DNA from: an uncultured Erysipelotrichaceae bacterium
Lineage (GTDB): Bacteria > Bacillota_I > Bacilli_A > Erysipelotrichales > Erysipelotrichaceae
NCBI GenBank assembly: GCA_902784015.1
Contig: CACZTC010000066.1
Location: 1 to 11,170, forward strand
Length of the DNA stretch: 11,170 nt
Direction: 5' to 3'
Position 1 is the first letter of the stretch; the number at the start of each line of letters is the position of its first letter. Shown here one piece after another: positions 1 to 6,094 of the stretch. Position numbers and translations under genes: made by a program. The notes under the pieces were generated by a model. That model ran no database searches, had not been told where the DNA came from, and saw only the letters and a program-made list of their open reading frames with translations.

Positions 1-575
1 CCTTCTAGATTTCCAATATCAGGATATACTCCAAGATAAGGAGAATTACAAATATTAACAAATTCCATAGCTTTTTCAACAGTATCAATAAAATCTCTAT
101 CCATCATTGTCTCAAAGCCTAATACGACACCTTTTTTAGCAGCCATTCTTGTAGCTATTTTTAGATTCTTTTTGAATTCCTCTTTGGTATTTTCATTTGC
201 TTCTTCATAATAACAATCATATCCAGCAAGTTGAATGATACGAATACCTATAGCACTTGCGAAATCAATTGCTCTTTCCATGATATCCATAGCTTTATCA
301 TGTTTTTCTTTACCTAAAGATCCTAAAGAATATTTTCTTTGGGCACTAAAGCACATTGTATAAATAGGCTGATTAACTCTTTTTATTGATTCTACTAATT
401 TATTCTTCTCTTCATCACTCCAATATAAGCGAGATATTTTCTCATCAGTTTCATCAATAGAAATTTCCATCCAATCAAAGCCACCTTCTTTACAAGCAAT
501 TAGCTTTTCTTCTAAAGATAGTTCAATTGGAACAGCCTTTTCATACATTCCTAATAAATATGGTTTATTGGCCAT
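1..575 (-). CDS. ulaE: L-ribulose-5-phosphate 3-epimerase UlaE (3' end outside window)
   Basis: Converts L-ribulose 5-phosphate and L-xylulose 5-phosphate into each other (epimerisation at C3) in anaerobic L-ascorbate breakdown; cytosolic. I see 191 complete residues of a family that is about 285 long, so the C-terminal third lies beyond position 1. The N-terminus ([10 protein letters not shown]), [32 protein letters not shown] and [14 protein letters not shown] closely follow E. coli UlaE as I remember it. Glu at about residue 155 (VLGFET) and Asp at about 186 (YPDIGN) fit the metal/catalytic positions of this xylose-isomerase-like TIM barrel. The ATG at 573-575 lies inside the 3' end of ulaF (11-base overlap), so translation is probably coupled. 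Together with ulaF it performs the last two steps to D-xylulose 5-phosphate. The enzyme class is very likely; the exact ascorbate role rests on the neighbouring ulaABC genes. Confidence 0.93.
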   Translation of the reverse strand, partial: MANKPYLLGMYEKAVPIELSLEEKLIACKEGGFDWMEISIDETDEKISRLYWSDEEKNKLVESIKRVNQPIYTMCFSAQRKYSLGSLGKEKHDKAMDIMERAIDFASAIGIRIIQLAGYDCYYEEANENTKEEFKKNLKIATRMAAKKGVVLGFETMMDRDFIDTVEKAMEFVNICNSPYLGVYPDIGNLE

Positions 576-1260
576 AATATGCTCCTGGACCATGTTTTCT
601 TAAGAAATGCTTATCTAATAATTCTTGTTGCATAGATTCAACATGTGGATTAGCAATAAATGTCTTAATAGCCATTTCTGATAATACTTCTAAAACAACA
701 CTATTATGAACGGCATCAACTGGACTCTTACCCCAAGTAAATGGACCATGAGAATGCACTAATACGCCAGGCATTTGATTTGGATCAATATTTCTTTTAT
801 TAAACTCTTCAATGATGACTTTACCAGTATTAAGTTCATATTCCCCACCAATTTCTTCAGCTGTCATTTTTCTTGTGCAAGGAACATCACCATAGAAATA
901 ATCGCCATGAGTTGTTCCTAAAGCAGGAATATCTCTACCAGCTTGCGCAAAAGCAACTGCATTAGTTGAATGTGTATGGACAACGCCACCAATATCTTTA
1001 AAATTCTTATAGAATTCTAAATGTGTCATAAGATCAGAAGATGGTTTCATTTTTGAATCTACAACATTACCTTCCATATCAGTAATAACCATATCTTCTG
1101 GTTTCATTACATCATATTCAACACCACTAGGTTTAATCACAATTAAACCCTTTTCTCTATCAATACCTGATACATTACCCCATGTAAAAGTTACTAAATT
1201 ATATTTAGGAAGTAACATATTAGCTTCATATACTTCTTGTTTTAATTCTTCTAACATCAT
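565..1260 (-). CDS. ulaF: L-ribulose-5-phosphate 4-epimerase UlaF/AraD family
   Basis: Class II aldolase-fold enzyme that epimerises L-ribulose 5-phosphate to D-xylulose 5-phosphate; cytosolic, Zn-dependent in the family. At 231 residues it has the family length. Visible motifs: [11 protein letters not shown] and IKPSGVEYD (phosphate binding), PSSD (Asp76), the zinc ligands VHTHS (His95, His97) and VHSHG (His171), the catalytic Asp in [10 protein letters not shown] (Asp120), and the terminal [10 protein letters not shown] with Tyr229. [13 protein letters not shown] is UlaF-like, but the ulaABC context is the main reason to choose ulaF over araD. The start overlaps the preceding stop by one base (TAATG). 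AGGAG lies 4 nt from the first ATG (1260) and 7 nt from the second (1257), so MLEELK may be the true N-terminus. Confidence 0.95.
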   Translation of the reverse strand: MMLEELKQEVYEANMLLPKYNLVTFTWGNVSGIDREKGLIVIKPSGVEYDVMKPEDMVITDMEGNVVDSKMKPSSDLMTHLEFYKNFKDIGGVVHTHSTNAVAFAQAGRDIPALGTTHGDYFYGDVPCTRKMTAEEIGGEYELNTGKVIIEEFNKRNIDPNQMPGVLVHSHGPFTWGKSPVDAVHNSVVLEVLSEMAIKTFIANPHVESMQQELLDKHFLRKHGPGAYYGQ

Positions 1261-2297
1261 TATTCTCCTACATATTCATATATTGCTGCTTCATTCAATG
1301 TATGATTAGCACTTAATATATATTCTTTACCAAGATGATGAATAACATCTATATTTGCTGGACCTACTCCACTTTCAATAATAGTTGCTTTATATTCACC
1401 ATCTTCATATGTGATTATAAATAATTCTGCATCTACTCTTCTAACGCCACAAACAAAGCAATTCTTACCACCAAATGAAGTACCTACTAAGGCATGGGCA
1501 AAGTCAATTTCATTAGGATAATTATAGACTTCTTTATATTCACCATTTTCATTCTTATAAACTTTTATCATATTGCCATGGAAAGGTTCAATCGTTACCA
1601 TTTCATCAACACCATCATTATCTAAATCACTAAAAGCAATTTCAGATACTCTTCCATCCATGACTTTTTCCAATTTCCAGCTTTCACCATTATATGGTGG
1701 CACTAATCTTACAATACCTTGATCACTCGCAAAATAACCACATATTTTGCCTTCATAAACACTTCTGGAATAACCATGATTATGATAGAAATTATCTCCT
1801 ACTTGTTGTAAGACAATATTGTCATTTTCTAAATCAGCAGGGATTTCGCCAACATATATTTGTCCAGGTCTACTCCAATCTTCTTTATCTCTTTTATCTC
1901 TAGCTATTGTTGCACATACTAAATAATCTTTATCATCAACATGATAAATATCAAAACGATGTAAGAATGGAAGATTAAAGATATCTTTAATAACCCAACC
2001 ATCTTCACTTCGCTTACCCCAAACAAGCTTGGCATGGCTAGGAGCAACTTTTAAATAGAATTCATTAACAGCTAAGAATTCACCTTTTCTAGTTTCAAAA
2101 GGAATGATGGACATACATCCACCTCTTTCACCGTTCCATAAAACTTCTTTTTCTTCAAATCCTTCACCAGTATAAGCAAAACATTCACTTTCAGGATTCT
2201 CTGAAGCAAATAAAGCATATACTTTATCATCTATTTCAATATGACTAGCACAATAACAACGTACTATATCATCTAATTTCTTTTTTTCGAATCTCAT
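1260..2297 (-). CDS. Cytosolic beta-propeller-like protein with FG-GAP/VCBS-type calcium motif, in the ascorbate operon
   Basis: I do not recognise a named family. The 345 residues have no signal peptide and no membrane segment. They are built from short beta-strand pairs rich in Gly, Tyr and Asp, as in a six- or seven-bladed propeller. One FG-GAP/VCBS-like loop is clear at residues 221-232 ([11 protein letters not shown]), a DxDxDG calcium site more usual in extracellular proteins. Histidines occur at fairly regular intervals in several putative blades: His19, His113 (LHRFD), His174 (YHNHGY), His240 (PFHGN), His268 (FAHAL) and His332 (ANHTL). This resembles metal-binding propeller enzymes such as lactonases or lyases. 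It lies between ulaC (6-nt gap) and ulaF (one-base overlap), which implies a role in ascorbate or related sugar-acid catabolism, perhaps lactone opening, epimerisation or dehydration; that is inference. There is no strong Shine-Dalgarno before its ATG, so translation may be coupled to ulaC. Confidence 0.85.
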   Translation of the reverse strand: MRFEKKKLDDIVRCYCASHIEIDDKVYALFASENPESECFAYTGEGFEEKEVLWNGERGGCMSIIPFETRKGEFLAVNEFYLKVAPSHAKLVWGKRSEDGWVIKDIFNLPFLHRFDIYHVDDKDYLVCATIARDKRDKEDWSRPGQIYVGEIPADLENDNIVLQQVGDNFYHNHGYSRSVYEGKICGYFASDQGIVRLVPPYNGESWKLEKVMDGRVSEIAFSDLDNDGVDEMVTIEPFHGNMIKVYKNENGEYKEVYNYPNEIDFAHALVGTSFGGKNCFVCGVRRVDAELFIITYEDGEYKATIIESGVGPANIDVIHHLGKEYILSANHTLNEAAIYEYVGE

Positions 2298-2303
2298 ATT
2301 ATA

Positions 2304-2768
2304 TTACTCAACTTCACTATACTTTTCTGCTACAGCTAATAACTCCTCATCATTATTAACTTCTAATAAATCTGCAATTAATTCATCATTTGATAAAGCT
2401 TCTGCTAATTGCATCATATTATTCATATGTTCATCTGCATTACTTGAAGCTAACATAAAGAATAATCTAGCATCCTTTTCTGGATTACCTTCTTCAAAAT
2501 GAACTGGTTCATTTGTTTTCATGAAACCAATACCTGTTTTTAATACGCCAGGTGCGTTTTCTGTGCTATGAGGCATTGCGATATTTGGTGCAATAACAAT
2601 ATATGGTCCAAATTTTTCAACACATGCAATTACAGCATCAATATATTCATCTTCTATATATCCTTCATTTTTGAGCGGTACAGCATTAGCTTTGATAGCT
2701 TCACGCCAATCATCAAATCCTTCTTCATAACAAGTTAATTTCTTTTCTACTAAATCTTTTAAAATCAT
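2304..2768 (-). CDS. ulaC: Ascorbate-specific PTS enzyme IIA component UlaC
   Basis: Cytosolic phosphocarrier that takes phosphate from HPr and passes it to UlaB during uptake of L-ascorbate. It is 154 residues, the family length, and is a single PTS EIIA type-2 (mannitol/fructose-like) domain. The phosphorylated histidine is His67 in IAPNIAMPHSTENAPGV, the hallmark of this fold. Start: ATG at 2766-2768 with AAGGAG about 8 nt upstream. It is the first gene of the ulaC-propeller-ulaF-ulaE block and has its own promoter at 2811-2839. It is separated from ulaA-ulaB by 345 bases that include a terminator, so the IIA component can be expressed independently of IIB and IIC. The EIIA assignment is firm; the ascorbate assignment comes from ulaA and ulaB next door. 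Confidence 0.93.
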   Translation of the reverse strand: MILKDLVEKKLTCYEEGFDDWREAIKANAVPLKNEGYIEDEYIDAVIACVEKFGPYIVIAPNIAMPHSTENAPGVLKTGIGFMKTNEPVHFEEGNPEKDARLFFMLASSNADEHMNNMMQLAEALSNDELIADLLEVNNDEELLAVAEKYSEVE

Positions 2769-2810
2769 AAGAATCTCCTTCTAATTAGTTATTTAACTTT
2801 TATTATTTAA

Positions 2811-2839
2811 ATTATAAGTCTTATCTATTTCTCTATCAA
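2811..2839 (-). promoter_or_regulatory. Sigma-A-type promoter for ulaC operon
   Basis: On the minus strand TTGATA (2834-2839) and TATAAT (2811-2816) are separated by exactly 17 bases. The -10 box is perfect and the -35 matches consensus at five of six positions. Transcription would start near 2804, giving a leader of about 36 nt before the ulaC ATG with its AAGGAG site. Upstream, 2840-2918 is an extremely AT-rich, T-run-filled stretch on the plus strand (A-rich on the coding strand), like an UP element or intrinsic bend. I see no convincing CcpA (cre) site nearby. Confidence 0.8.
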
Positions 2840-2918
2840 TAAAATAGCTTTTTATATTTCTTTTTTTATTTTTTTTACTATTTCTTAACTTTTTTAATAT
2901 TATCTATTAGCCAATTCA

Positions 2919-2945
2919 AAAAGGGATTCAAAATGAATCCCTTTT
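2919..2945 (-). terminator. Intrinsic terminator downstream of ulaAB and the structured element
   Basis: A perfect 12-bp inverted repeat (2919-2930 and 2934-2945) with a 3-base loop. On the minus strand it reads AAAAGGGATTCA, TTT, TGAATCCCTTTT followed by one more T, the A-tract/GC-stem/T-tract layout of a Rho-independent terminator. It ends transcription arriving from ulaA-ulaB and lies about 80 bases upstream of the ulaC -35 box. The sequence is nearly symmetric, so some plus-strand activity is possible, but no plus-strand gene precedes it. Confidence 0.75.
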
Positions 2946-2954
2946 CTTAAAGAT

Positions 2955-3113
2955 TATCTATTGTCGGTCACTATGACTTTTTCTCTTTAGGAAATCGTAG
3001 CCGGCAATGATTACTCATATACTTCGTGACCAAATGGTCATGGCTCGTATTATCTAAAAATAGAGTAATAAATTATTTGTGACCTGAGTTATGAATAACT
3101 CAAGGACAAGATA
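2955..3113. ncRNA. Candidate multi-branched structured RNA or palindromic element between ulaB and ulaC
   Basis: This noncoding stretch, directly after the ulaB stop, is almost fully covered by compatible pairings. Its ends pair with each other: TATC (2955-2958) with GATA (3110-3113), TTGTC (2961-2965) with GACAA (3105-3109), and GGTCAC (2966-2971) with GTGACC (3079-3084). A side hairpin TGAGTTA-TGAA-TAACTCA sits at 3085-3102. Inside is one hairpin at 2972-2999 (TATGA with TCGTA, then TTTTC with GGAAA). A second at 3010-3069 pairs ATTACTC with GAGTAAT, ATAC with GTAT, and CGTGACC with GGTCATG. Several stems contain G-U pairs if read as plus-strand RNA, and these become A-C mismatches on the minus strand. 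However, the flanking genes and the adjacent terminator favour minus-strand transcription. It matches no riboswitch class I recognise; a small inserted palindromic repeat is the alternative. Confidence 0.5.
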
Positions 3114-3404
3114 TTACTTATCTAATCCTGCTTCAACGATCTTTTCTTCAATTTCTTGCTCAGATAATAGATTCTTTAAGCCAATGATTTTTGTTCCTTT
3201 ATCCGCTGCACTTTTAAAGTTGTCAACGAAATTAGAAGATACAAATACTACATCATAATTAGAAGCCATACTTGTTGCAGCACCAACGCTAGTGTGGTCA
3301 ACTTGTACATCAACTCCTAATTTTTTGAAGACTTTCATTATCTTCATTTTAATGATTTGGCTAGAACCCATACCATTTCCGCAAGCTGCGATTACTTTTA
3401 ACAT
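3114..3404 (-). CDS. ulaB: Ascorbate-specific PTS enzyme IIB component UlaB
   Basis: Small cytosolic phosphotransfer protein that accepts phosphate from UlaC on a cysteine and transfers it to L-ascorbate as UlaA transports it. It is 96 residues, close to the usual 95-105. The P-loop-like active site is AACGNGMGSSQIIKMKI with the phosphorylated Cys8; the GNGxGSSxxxKMK pattern is characteristic of UlaB/SgaB-type IIB proteins. A strong AATGGAGG ribosome site precedes the ATG at 3402-3404. It is 58 bases downstream of ulaA on the same strand and is the last gene before the structured element and terminator, so ulaA-ulaB form one transcription block. Confidence 0.95.
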   Translation of the reverse strand: MLKVIAACGNGMGSSQIIKMKIMKVFKKLGVDVQVDHTSVGAATSMASNYDVVFVSSNFVDNFKSAADKGTKIIGLKNLLSEQEIEEKIVEAGLDK

Positions 3405-3433
3405 AATTTACCTCCATTTCTATATAACAGAAT

Positions 3434-3449
3434 ATGAGAATAATCTCAT
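3434..3449 (-). other. Small intercistronic hairpin between ulaA and ulaB
   Basis: ATGAGA (3434-3439) and TCTCAT (3444-3449) form a 6-bp stem with a 4-base loop in the 58-base ulaA-ulaB gap. No T-tract follows on the minus strand, so this is not a terminator. It may mark an mRNA processing or stability site that sets the ulaA to ulaB ratio. The evidence is only the inverted repeat. Confidence 0.35.
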
Positions 3450-3462
3450 TTATAAATTACGA

Positions 3463-4932
3463 TTAAGCTTCAAGACCTTTAGCTGCTTTATAAGCATCCC
3501 AGTCTTCTACTACTTGGAAGTAGTGCTCTGGATCTTTTCTATATTGTAATTGTGGAATAGCTAATAAAGCTAAGATGCAGATAACATAACCTACAATACC
3601 AGCATATTTTTGTAGTAAACCACCAACTAGCCATACTGTAGACATATCGAAGTTACCATGCCATCCACCATATTGATATGTTTCAAACATAGAAGCACAT
3701 ACAGCACCACCTAATACTTGGATAACACCTGATAAGAAAGTTAGAATAGCTGCAGCTTTCAAACCACTTGCTTTATTTGCGAATACCGCGAATGTAGCGT
3801 TATCGAAGAATACAGGAACGAAACCCGTGATGATTAAGATTGGGCTCTTGAATACTACTAAACCTAAGATAGCTAAGAATTGACCTAAAGCACCAAAGAA
3901 GAAACCAACGATTGGCGCATTTGGAGAACCAAAACCATAAGTAGCAGCACAGTCCACAGCTGGTACTGAACCAGGTAGTAACTTTTCAGAAATACCTGTG
4001 AATGATTCTGTTAATTCAGCAACGAACATACGAACACCAAGTTGTAAGATACTTAGATAAACTGCCATGTTGAATGCTGTTGTCATTACATAGAATGGGA
4101 AGCTGGTAAAGCTAATTCCTAAACCACCTTCATCAACTGGTGTCTTTAAGAATGTTGGGCCCAATACTGTTAATAAGACTCCGAAGAATAATAACATCAA
4201 TGTACCTGTAGCTACTACGTTATCATTGAAGATTGATAACCAACCAGGTAATTCTAATTCTTCGATTTGTTTAGCATCTCTACCACCGATAACTGGTGCT
4301 AGTTTATTAACGAGCCATACACCAAACATTTGTTGGTGACCAACTGCGAATCCGCCACCATCAGTTAAGCGTTGTGTAACTTCAACTGTTAGGTTAGATG
4401 AAACTGCCCAGAAGACACCTAAGATGATACCTAACATAATTACAGCAGTAACGTCTTGTAATTGTGGGAAGAAATAAATAACCATCCACATACCTGTAGC
4501 TGATTGTTGAACCATAATATGGCCAGTAATGAATAATGTACGAATCTTAGTAACTTTTCTTAATGCTACTAAAGCAATATTTAAGAAGAAAGCAACTAAT
4601 AGTCCTAAGAAGACTAATGATGTTGTTCTTCCTACTGCTTCTAATGCAGCATTAGCAGCAGATTGACCAAAATATGGGTCAATAACTGCAGCGTTTAGTC
4701 CAAATCTTTGGTTTAATCCAGCAAGAATAGGACGGAAGTTAGATACTAGACCACCAGATCCAACATTTAAGATCAAGTAACCTACTGTAGCCTTAACAAA
4801 GCCAGCATATGCTTGATATAAAGGTTTCTTTAATAATAAGTAACCAATTAATACCAAGAATCCGACAAAGAAGGCAGGTTGAGTTAAGATGTTACTTTGG
4901 AAGAACATCCAAATACTCTTCAGAAATTCCAT
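3463..4932 (-). CDS. ulaA: Ascorbate-specific PTS enzyme IIC permease UlaA
   Basis: Membrane channel of the L-ascorbate phosphotransferase system. At 489 residues it is slightly longer than E. coli UlaA (about 465) and has about ten or more hydrophobic helices. Segments that closely follow UlaA: FITGHIMVQQ, TDGGGFAVGHQQMF, LPGWLSIFNDNVV, GVRMFVAELTESFTGIS, LPGSVPAVDCAATYGF and FVPVFFDNATFAVFAN. The open frame extends to 4995, but the ATG at 4930-4932 (MEFLKSIWMFF) is preferred. It has an AAAGGGG ribosome site about 8 nt upstream and matches the E. coli N-terminus (MEIL...), whereas the extra 21 residues are charged and unlike UlaA. It pairs with ulaB downstream. The C-terminal tail (after about residue 465) is hydrophilic and cytosolic. 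Confidence 0.95.
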   Translation of the reverse strand: MEFLKSIWMFFQSNILTQPAFFVGFLVLIGYLLLKKPLYQAYAGFVKATVGYLILNVGSGGLVSNFRPILAGLNQRFGLNAAVIDPYFGQSAANAALEAVGRTTSLVFLGLLVAFFLNIALVALRKVTKIRTLFITGHIMVQQSATGMWMVIYFFPQLQDVTAVIMLGIILGVFWAVSSNLTVEVTQRLTDGGGFAVGHQQMFGVWLVNKLAPVIGGRDAKQIEELELPGWLSIFNDNVVATGTLMLLFFGVLLTVLGPTFLKTPVDEGGLGISFTSFPFYVMTTAFNMAVYLSILQLGVRMFVAELTESFTGISEKLLPGSVPAVDCAATYGFGSPNAPIVGFFFGALGQFLAILGLVVFKSPILIITGFVPVFFDNATFAVFANKASGLKAAAILTFLSGVIQVLGGAVCASMFETYQYGGWHGNFDMSTVWLVGGLLQKYAGIVGYVICILALLAIPQLQYRKDPEHYFQVVEDWDAYKAAKGLEA

Positions 4933-4992
4933 AAATTTACCCCTTTCGAATCTTCTATACTTTCCCTCTAAAGATAAAAAGTATTTAATAAT

Positions 4993-5010
4993 CATTAATC
5001 ATTATTAATG
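4993..5010. repeat. Inverted repeat upstream of ulaA, possible operator
   Basis: CATTAAT (4993-4999) and ATTAATG (5004-5010) are perfect 7-base arms around CATT, about 60 bases upstream of the ulaA start. The size fits a dimeric repressor site, but in DNA this AT-rich such repeats also arise by chance. No regulator gene is present in the window to support it. Confidence 0.3.
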
Positions 5011-5164
5011 AAAATATACTAATATTTATCTTCAAAGAAAAAGCATTACATATATTGTACAACTTTTAGTAAGGAATAACACTTTTTTTTTAGTTTTTTT
5101 ATCTACTAATTTAATTAGAATTATTAGGCTTTTATACTAGCTCTATAAACCAAAAATAACCATT

Positions 5165-5194
5165 ATTATATATTTCTAAGAAAAAAGAAGGCAA
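5165..5194 (-). promoter_or_regulatory. Candidate promoter for ulaA-ulaB
   Basis: On the minus strand TTGCCT (5189-5194) and TATAAT (5165-5170) are 18 bases apart. The -10 box is perfect; the -35 matches four of six. It lies immediately after the T-tract of the preceding gene's terminator, a natural place for the next promoter. The predicted start near 5158 leaves a long leader of about 226 nt. A second, weaker -10-like box (TACAAT, 5054-5059) lies closer to ulaA but lacks a good -35. Confidence 0.45.
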
Positions 5195-5213
5195 TAAAAA
5201 AGGGACTAGCCCT
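5195..5213 (-). terminator. Weak intrinsic terminator after the 262-residue membrane protein gene
   Basis: Minus strand AGGG-CTAGT-CCCT followed by TTTTT and then ATTG, 26 bases beyond the stop codon at 5239. The T-tract is good but the stem has only four pairs, so efficiency is uncertain. Position and orientation suit the end of the upstream gene. Confidence 0.45.
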
Positions 5214-5238
5214 ACGATTCATCAAAAAAAATAAAAAC

Positions 5239-6027
5239 TTATATTGTTTCAATATAAGCTTTCATCTCTTGATTATCTCCAGCTGCTTTTATAGCTCTTT
5301 CTTTATATGTTTTATAATCTTCTTGTTTATTCATTTGTTTAGAACATATTGCACGATTTATGAAATAATGCATCGATTCCCTTTTATTCATATTCTCTTC
5401 AGATACATCTTTTAAATAATGCCATGCTCCTGAATAATCTTCTTCATATAATTTATATTCACCATTAACAACATTCCAATTAAAGAAATATGCCCCTTTT
5501 CTTCTTTGGCCTTTCTTATTTTTCATATCACGTAAATCAATCATCTTCTTATAAGCGTTTTTTAATTTACCTTTAGCTTTCATCTCGCCATTCACAATCA
5601 TCTCACTATATCGAGATAGAATAGCTACATCATAATCATTTAGTTCTTGTTTATCTATTTCATTTATATATTCTTTTAATTCCTGGAATTTTCTAAGATC
5701 TCTTAAACATAACATACGTAACATAACGCATGATGTTTTAAACATTTTTAATAAATCATATTTTTCTATTTTTTCTATATCTAATAATGCTTTATCAGCT
5801 TGTCCATCAAAAATAGTTTTCTTTGTTGCAGCATCATATGTATATCTTAAATATTCATATAATAGTGCTGGTAGGCCACATAGAATAAGTATCAAAATAT
5901 TGAATAATCTACTGCTATTATCTGTAGCACTAATAATATTTCTAACAATGAACATAAAAAATGTTATATATATTGCGAGCGTTAATACTTGTTTAAAGCG
6001 ATAAGAGAATTGATAACGTTTATTCAT
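5239..6027 (-). CDS. Hypothetical protein: two N-terminal membrane helices plus helical (TPR-like) cytosolic domain
   Basis: I do not recognise this 262-residue protein. Two hydrophobic segments are visible at about residues 12-31 (VLTLAIYITFFMFIVRNII) and 41-60 (LFNILILILCGLPALLYEYL). A Lys/Glu-rich, strongly helical region of about 200 residues follows. The later part (about 165-255) alternates short amphipathic helices with Tyr and Ala at helix-packing positions (EYKLYEEDYSGAWHYLKDV, FINRAICSKQMNKQEDYKTY), reminiscent of tetratricopeptide repeats. A membrane-tethered scaffold or adaptor is plausible. There is no Shine-Dalgarno before the ATG, and the predicted promoter -10 ends only 11 bases upstream, so the message may be nearly leaderless. 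It is divergent from the 113-residue membrane protein gene, with which it may be functionally paired. Confidence 0.75.
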   Translation of the reverse strand: MNKRYQFSYRFKQVLTLAIYITFFMFIVRNIISATDNSSRLFNILILILCGLPALLYEYLRYTYDAATKKTIFDGQADKALLDIEKIEKYDLLKMFKTSCVMLRMLCLRDLRKFQELKEYINEIDKQELNDYDVAILSRYSEMIVNGEMKAKGKLKNAYKKMIDLRDMKNKKGQRRKGAYFFNWNVVNGEYKLYEEDYSGAWHYLKDVSEENMNKRESMHYFINRAICSKQMNKQEDYKTYKERAIKAAGDNQEMKAYIETI

Positions 6028-6035
6028 AACGTTAT
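6026..6035. repeat. Palindrome ATAACGTTAT at the start of the divergent gene, possible operator
   Basis: A perfect 10-base palindrome that covers the predicted transcription start and overlaps the start codon (6025-6027). ATAACGTT occurs again 14 bases to the left (6013-6020), inside the coding region. A second inverted repeat, ATATCA-AA-TGATAT (6043-6056), lies between the -10 and -35 boxes. Two repeats in such a small divergent region could be binding sites for one regulator; this is inference. Confidence 0.3.
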
Positions 6036-6037
6036 TT

Positions 6038-6066
6038 ATTGTATATCAAATGATATCTTGAATCAA
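6038..6066 (-). promoter_or_regulatory. Promoter for the leftward 262-residue protein gene
   Basis: On the minus strand TTGATT (6061-6066), a 17-base spacer, then TACAAT (6038-6043). The start would fall near 6031, about four bases before the ATG at 6027, leaving no room for a ribosome-binding site, and none is seen. Its -35 overlaps that of the opposite promoter. Confidence 0.5.
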
Positions 6067-6087
6067 AATAATATTAAGGATTATAAT
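6058..6087 (+). promoter_or_regulatory. Promoter for the rightward 113-residue protein gene
   Basis: TTGAAT (6058-6063), an 18-base spacer, then TATAAT (6082-6087). The start would fall at about 6094-6095, at or next to the ATG, so the transcript would be leaderless. An AAGGA (6076-6080) lies 14 bases upstream of the ATG, too far for good use, and would be outside such a transcript. The -35 shares the sequence TTGAATCAA with the leftward promoter, so the two polymerases would compete. Confidence 0.5.
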
Positions 6088-6094
6088 GCAGTAG

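Larger units (their letters stand above)
4933..5238. other. Gene-free leader/intergenic region upstream of ulaA
   Basis: These 306 bases are very AT-rich and contain no plausible gene. From right to left on the minus strand they hold a weak terminator (5195-5213), a candidate promoter (5165-5194), several short inverted repeats, and the ulaA ribosome site. The inverted repeats are CTAATT-T-AATTAG at 5106-5118, the palindrome TTGTACAA at 5055-5062, and CATTAAT/ATTAATG at 4993-5010. If the promoter is right, ulaA has a leader of about 226 nt, long enough to carry a regulatory structure, but I find no strong antiterminator or riboswitch fold and no convincing cre box. Confidence 0.5.

Noticed and set aside
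1694..1903. Plus-strand open frame inside the propeller gene
   Set aside because: Fully antisense to a convincing minus-strand gene, with low-complexity composition, no ribosome site and no family features.
2871..2951. Plus-strand promoter for the structured element
   Set aside because: TTAACT (2886-2891) resembles a weak -35, but no -10 box lies at a suitable distance before 2955.
2946..3113. tRNA, T-box or known riboswitch in the structured element
   Set aside because: No TTCGA-type T-loop, no T-box AGGGTGGNACC, and no SAM, lysine, glycine, TPP or FMN core sequences; the branches do not form a cloverleaf of tRNA dimensions.
3292..3549. Plus-strand open frame across ulaB and the ulaA 3' end
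   Set aside because: Antisense shadow of two well-supported PTS genes; no promoter, terminator or recognisable protein features.
4933..4995. Longer ulaA start at 4995 adding 21 residues
   Set aside because: No ribosome site at 4995, whereas AAAGGGG precedes the ATG at 4932. The shorter protein matches the UlaA N-terminus; the added residues are charged and unlike the family.
2769..5238. CcpA (cre) catabolite-repression site near ulaC or ulaA promoters
   Set aside because: I looked for a TGWAANCGNTNWCA-like sequence; the best candidates (around 4945-4960 and 5036-5052) fail at the central CG or in both arms.
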